The translations under genes were made by a program, and so were the position numbers. A stretch of DNA of 64,000 nt from Antedon mediterranea. Taxonomy: Eukaryota; Echinodermata; Crinoidea; Comatulida; Antedonidae. The stretch's first letter is position 1. Every line of letters starts with the position of its first letter. A model generated the notes under the pieces. That model had not been told where the DNA came from and did not search any database. It worked only from the letters and a program-made list of their open reading frames with translations. The stretch covers positions 22,286,001 to 22,350,000 of the forward strand of contig NC_092674.1 in NCBI RefSeq assembly GCF_964355755.1. The letters are read 5' to 3'. Below, piece by piece: positions 61,039 through 64,000 of the stretch.

Positions 61039-62726
61039 CTAGGACACCTACCTCCTAGACAGTTACCCCCCGGATGTTTACCACCCGGAAAACTACCCCC
61101 TTAGGACAACTACCCCCGGACAACTACCCCCCGGACAACTACCCCCTTAGGACAACTACCCCCTTAGGATAACAACCCCCCGGACAACTACCTCCCGGAC
61201 AAATACCCCCTTAGGACAACTACCCCCTTAGGATAACTACCCCCCGGGTAACTACCCCCGGTCAACTACCCTCCGGTCAACTACCCCCCCCCCCCCCCAT
61301 CCAAAAGTAGACAAATATATAGGACCGGTTTCTGTAAAAATGAAATCATCTGTTTTTAACGGGTGTTTCGAAACTAGAGACCCGAGACCAGAGACCTGAC
61401 ACGAGACCCAATACGAAAAGGGAGACCTATATTTGGGTCTCTTTTTTCGTATATTAGGGTCTCCCTTTTCGTATAGTGTGGTCTCTCTTTTCGTATAGTG
61501 GGGTCTCCCTTTTCTTATAGTGGGGTCTCCCTTTTCTTATAGTGGGTCTCCCTTTTCGTATATTTGGGTCTCCCATTTTGTATATTTGGGTCTCCTTTTC
61601 GTATAATTGGGTCTCCCTTTTCGTATATTTAGGTCTCCCTTTTCATATATTAGGGTCTCCCTTTTCGTATAGTGGGGTCTCCCTTTTCGTATGGTGGGGT
61701 CTCCCTTTTCGTATGTGGGTCTCCCTTTTCGTGTATTTAGGTCTCCCTTTTCGTATTGGGTCTCGGGTCTCTGGTCTCTGGTCTCTAGTTTCGAAACACC
61801 CGTTTTTAACCGATTATTCTGTTTAACAGCACGCTAGACCCTAGATGTGCTAGATTTAAAGTACCGTATTTATTGAAAAAACGGCCTGGGCTGTTTATTG
61901 TTTAGGTGGTTTTTAGGTGGACATTTATTGGAAGAAAGTTGTTTATTCAATGGGAGGGGGTATAATCTAATGGAAATAGACGCCGATTATTCCATATGAT
62001 GTTTCATGGGAGTGACATGGTCACCGTTTATTTGAGGGGAATTTATTTAAAGATCGACGTTTATTCGGTGAGTGAACATTGAGGTCAAATATCAAAAGTG
62101 ATATTATTCTTCAAGTGTACAAAAATACAAATGACAAATTTGAGACAAAAAGTAATTCTTTTAAGACTAGTGGTTATCGAAGCATTGTCCTGACGCAAAA
62201 ATTATTATTATTATTAGCGAACCCAGTCTTTACAGTAAATACACGGAGTACTATATAATACGTTCGACTATCCTATGATCATGTGTGACAATCTTCAGTT
62301 TATACGAGGCTATATTTATGTTCAATCTTTTACTTTTGTTTACAATAATGAATAGTAATTCGTCAAAGTAACGAATTAAAATATAGTTATTAATTCCTAT
62401 TATACACTGTTGCAGAGTCAGGTTGTTGAATGGTCTGGGTGGTTAGGGTGTTCTAAAGGGATAGTTTTCTGGGTGGTAATTGTCCGGGGGGTAATTGTCC
62501 GGGGGGTAATTGTCCGGGGGGTAATTGTTCCTAGGGGGTAATTGTCCAGGGGGTAGTTGTCCTAAGGGGGTTGTTGTCCTAAGGGGGTTGTTGTCCTAAG
62601 GGGGTAGTTGTCCGGGGGGTAGTTGTCCTAAAGGGGTAGTTGTCCTAAGGGGGTAGTGGTCCAGGTGGTGGTTGTCCGGGGGGTAGTTGTCCGGGGGGTA
62701 AATGTCCAGGGGGTGAATATCCGGAT
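61039..62726. mobile_element. Foldback transposon with nested minisatellites, copy 2
   Basis: Same architecture and nearly the same core as 23991-26318: CTACCCCCTTAGGACAA left array, nested GGGTGTTTCGAAACTAGAGA inverted pair with its GGTCTCCCTTTTCG array (61380-61790), unique core, and inverted right array ending ATATCCGGAT. Flanked by AATGATCAAA (61029-61038) and AATCATCAAA (62727-62736), a 10-bp repeat with one mismatch. Its right array is short (about 15 units). It has about 90 bp after GTGAAC (62078-62168) absent from copy 1. Confidence 0.85.
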
Positions 62727-62854
62727 AATCATCAAAAACAATTATTTGTTCAAATATCGATTTACGATTGATTTTGTTTTTATAGACATTACATTGTAAC
62801 ATTGAACAGGAATACTGTATTAAGTTAATTATTGCCGTTAGAGAGAAATATATT

Positions 62855-63065
62855 TTGTATAGACCCGTATACATTGTAAAAATTGACATTCGAAAGGAGT
62901 TTTTAGGAATGTATTAGTATTACTATTACACACTGATTTTAGAAACTGCGCCGCCTATCGATACACTTTTTGACATTATTGCCAATAGAGGGCTTAAACA
63001 GAAAACAAAGTGCGCCGCCTAATGACAAAATTAAATTATTGCCGATAGAGGGCTTATAACATAAA
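62855..63065. repeat. Diverged repeat block with GCGCCGCCTAT units, right of foldback copy 2
   Basis: GTATACATTGTAAAAATTGA, then TTAGGAATGTATTAGTATTA and two GCGCCGCCTA ... AGAGGGCTTA units, parallel to 60775-61028 in the same orientation. The two flanks are too diverged to be a target-site duplication. Confidence 0.7.
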
Positions 63066-64000
63066 AAGATGATGATGATATGGGGCTCAATATTATATTC
63101 AATGATGAGGTGGATTTTTTTATTTTTTTTTATTTTGCAGGATCCGATCTTAACTTAACTGTCTTTGTCATCTTTGTTTTCATTTATTTTTGTTACATTA
63201 TCTACGTGGGGTTTTTTTTTCATACATTTTTTACCGCCATATATGATCAAAATTGGGGATCACCAAAACTTATAAATTTCCAAATTTCTACTATCTTTAT
63301 TTCCATTCATTATACACATACATAAATAATCATAGTACAAATACTAAGAAAGTCTATTATCCGTTTTCAGAAAGTTTTAGATAATAATTTTTAAAAAGAG
63401 ATGTGTTTTGAATTAGTAACATTTTTGTCGTTGTAGTATAGCGTTGGTGTAGTGTAGAAAATGTGCATTAGTGTACTTGACAAAAGTGTCACAAACTAAG
63501 CAGCTAGAATTCAAATGACATAGTTATGTAAATTAAGTCTCGCGAAAATTGTAGTATCTGGCGCAAGGTATTACAATAACAATAGAAAGCCGGGGATGTC
63601 AACTAAATCAAACGTTCCATGGTTTTGTTATAACCACGTACATGGAGCCTGTGTATTTTGCTGGGTATTTTTAGCTAGATGTTGTATATAACAAGACTAC
63701 AAGGCAAGATAAGTCATATTTTATAGGAATTAAGTTGCTGTGGATTGGACGGAATGAAGCTTGTGTAAGTCTATAGTCTACAAACACAAAATTAGATTAT
63801 TAAAAGTAGATTATTTTGGAAGTATAACTTTTGTACAAAATGATCTTACAACTGTAAAATATCATTACATTTAATTTTCACTATGTTTAATAATTCAACA
63901 GTCATATAACATTTGAGGCTTACAGTACCGTACTTAATGTTTATGTTATGAGTTAATACTTAGTGACATCAAATATGACTACATCAAATTAACATTTAGT
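63066..64000. other. End of window, no gene recognised
   Basis: The 81-codon ORF at 63080-63325 is hydrophobic because the DNA is T-rich, and matches nothing known. The remainder is AT-rich and partly similar to 60430-60650. Confidence 0.5.

Noticed and set aside
63080-63325. Hydrophobic 81-codon ORF after TTTTGCAG, possible last exon
   Set aside because: T-rich DNA gives Phe/Ile/Tyr in any frame; a phase-1 link from 56278 is possible but has no other support.

Overview
The window is eukaryotic, AT-rich and intron-dense. It is almost entirely occupied by one large gene on the + strand, plus transposon-derived DNA in its introns and flanks. I read 32 spliced coding exons (9037 to 49150, about 1,159 codons) of a P4-type ATPase (phospholipid flippase) of the ATP11 class, closest to ATP11B. 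All hallmarks are present: the actuator-loop DGET, the M4 proline, the phosphorylation loop DKTGT, KGAES, TGD and GDGAND. There are ten probable membrane spans. Exon phases agree at every junction, so the gene looks intact. The organism is probably a marine invertebrate deuterostome. Echinoderm is my best guess, from the base composition, the frequent TAGGCCTA-type words and foldback elements resembling the sea-urchin TU type. This is inference only.

Layout. 1-8750: no gene recognised; inverted-repeat transposons (MITEs) and a 19-bp minisatellite. 8800-9072: probable promoter (ETS-type CCGGAAGT), an overlapping upstream ORF and the first coding exon. 9073-49150: the flippase exons; introns hold several MITE families, two degraded LINE fragments, a tRNA-derived SINE, a pogo-like inverted-repeat element and a large foldback element (23991-26318) with nested minisatellites. 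49151-about 50575: 3' UTR. 52388-59004: further exon-like open segments whose splice phases match the end of exon 29, so the gene may have alternative C-terminal tails; an L1/Tx1-like LINE fragment and a MITE lie among them. 59005-64000: no gene; a second copy of the foldback element (61039-62726) set inside diverged duplicated sequence.

The points most worth following are: (1) a cluster of phase-0 exons that could give the flippase interchangeable cytoplasmic tails; (2) an 18-nt microexon that would add an N-glycosylation sequon in the M9-M10 loop; (3) a 52-codon open segment in intron 24 that would truncate the pump after M6; (4) two copies of a foldback transposon with nested tandem arrays, one carrying about 26 near-identical 17-bp units. 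No tRNA, rRNA, CRISPR or second cellular gene was recognised. All exon calls come from reading the sequence and recalled family motifs; no alignment was run.
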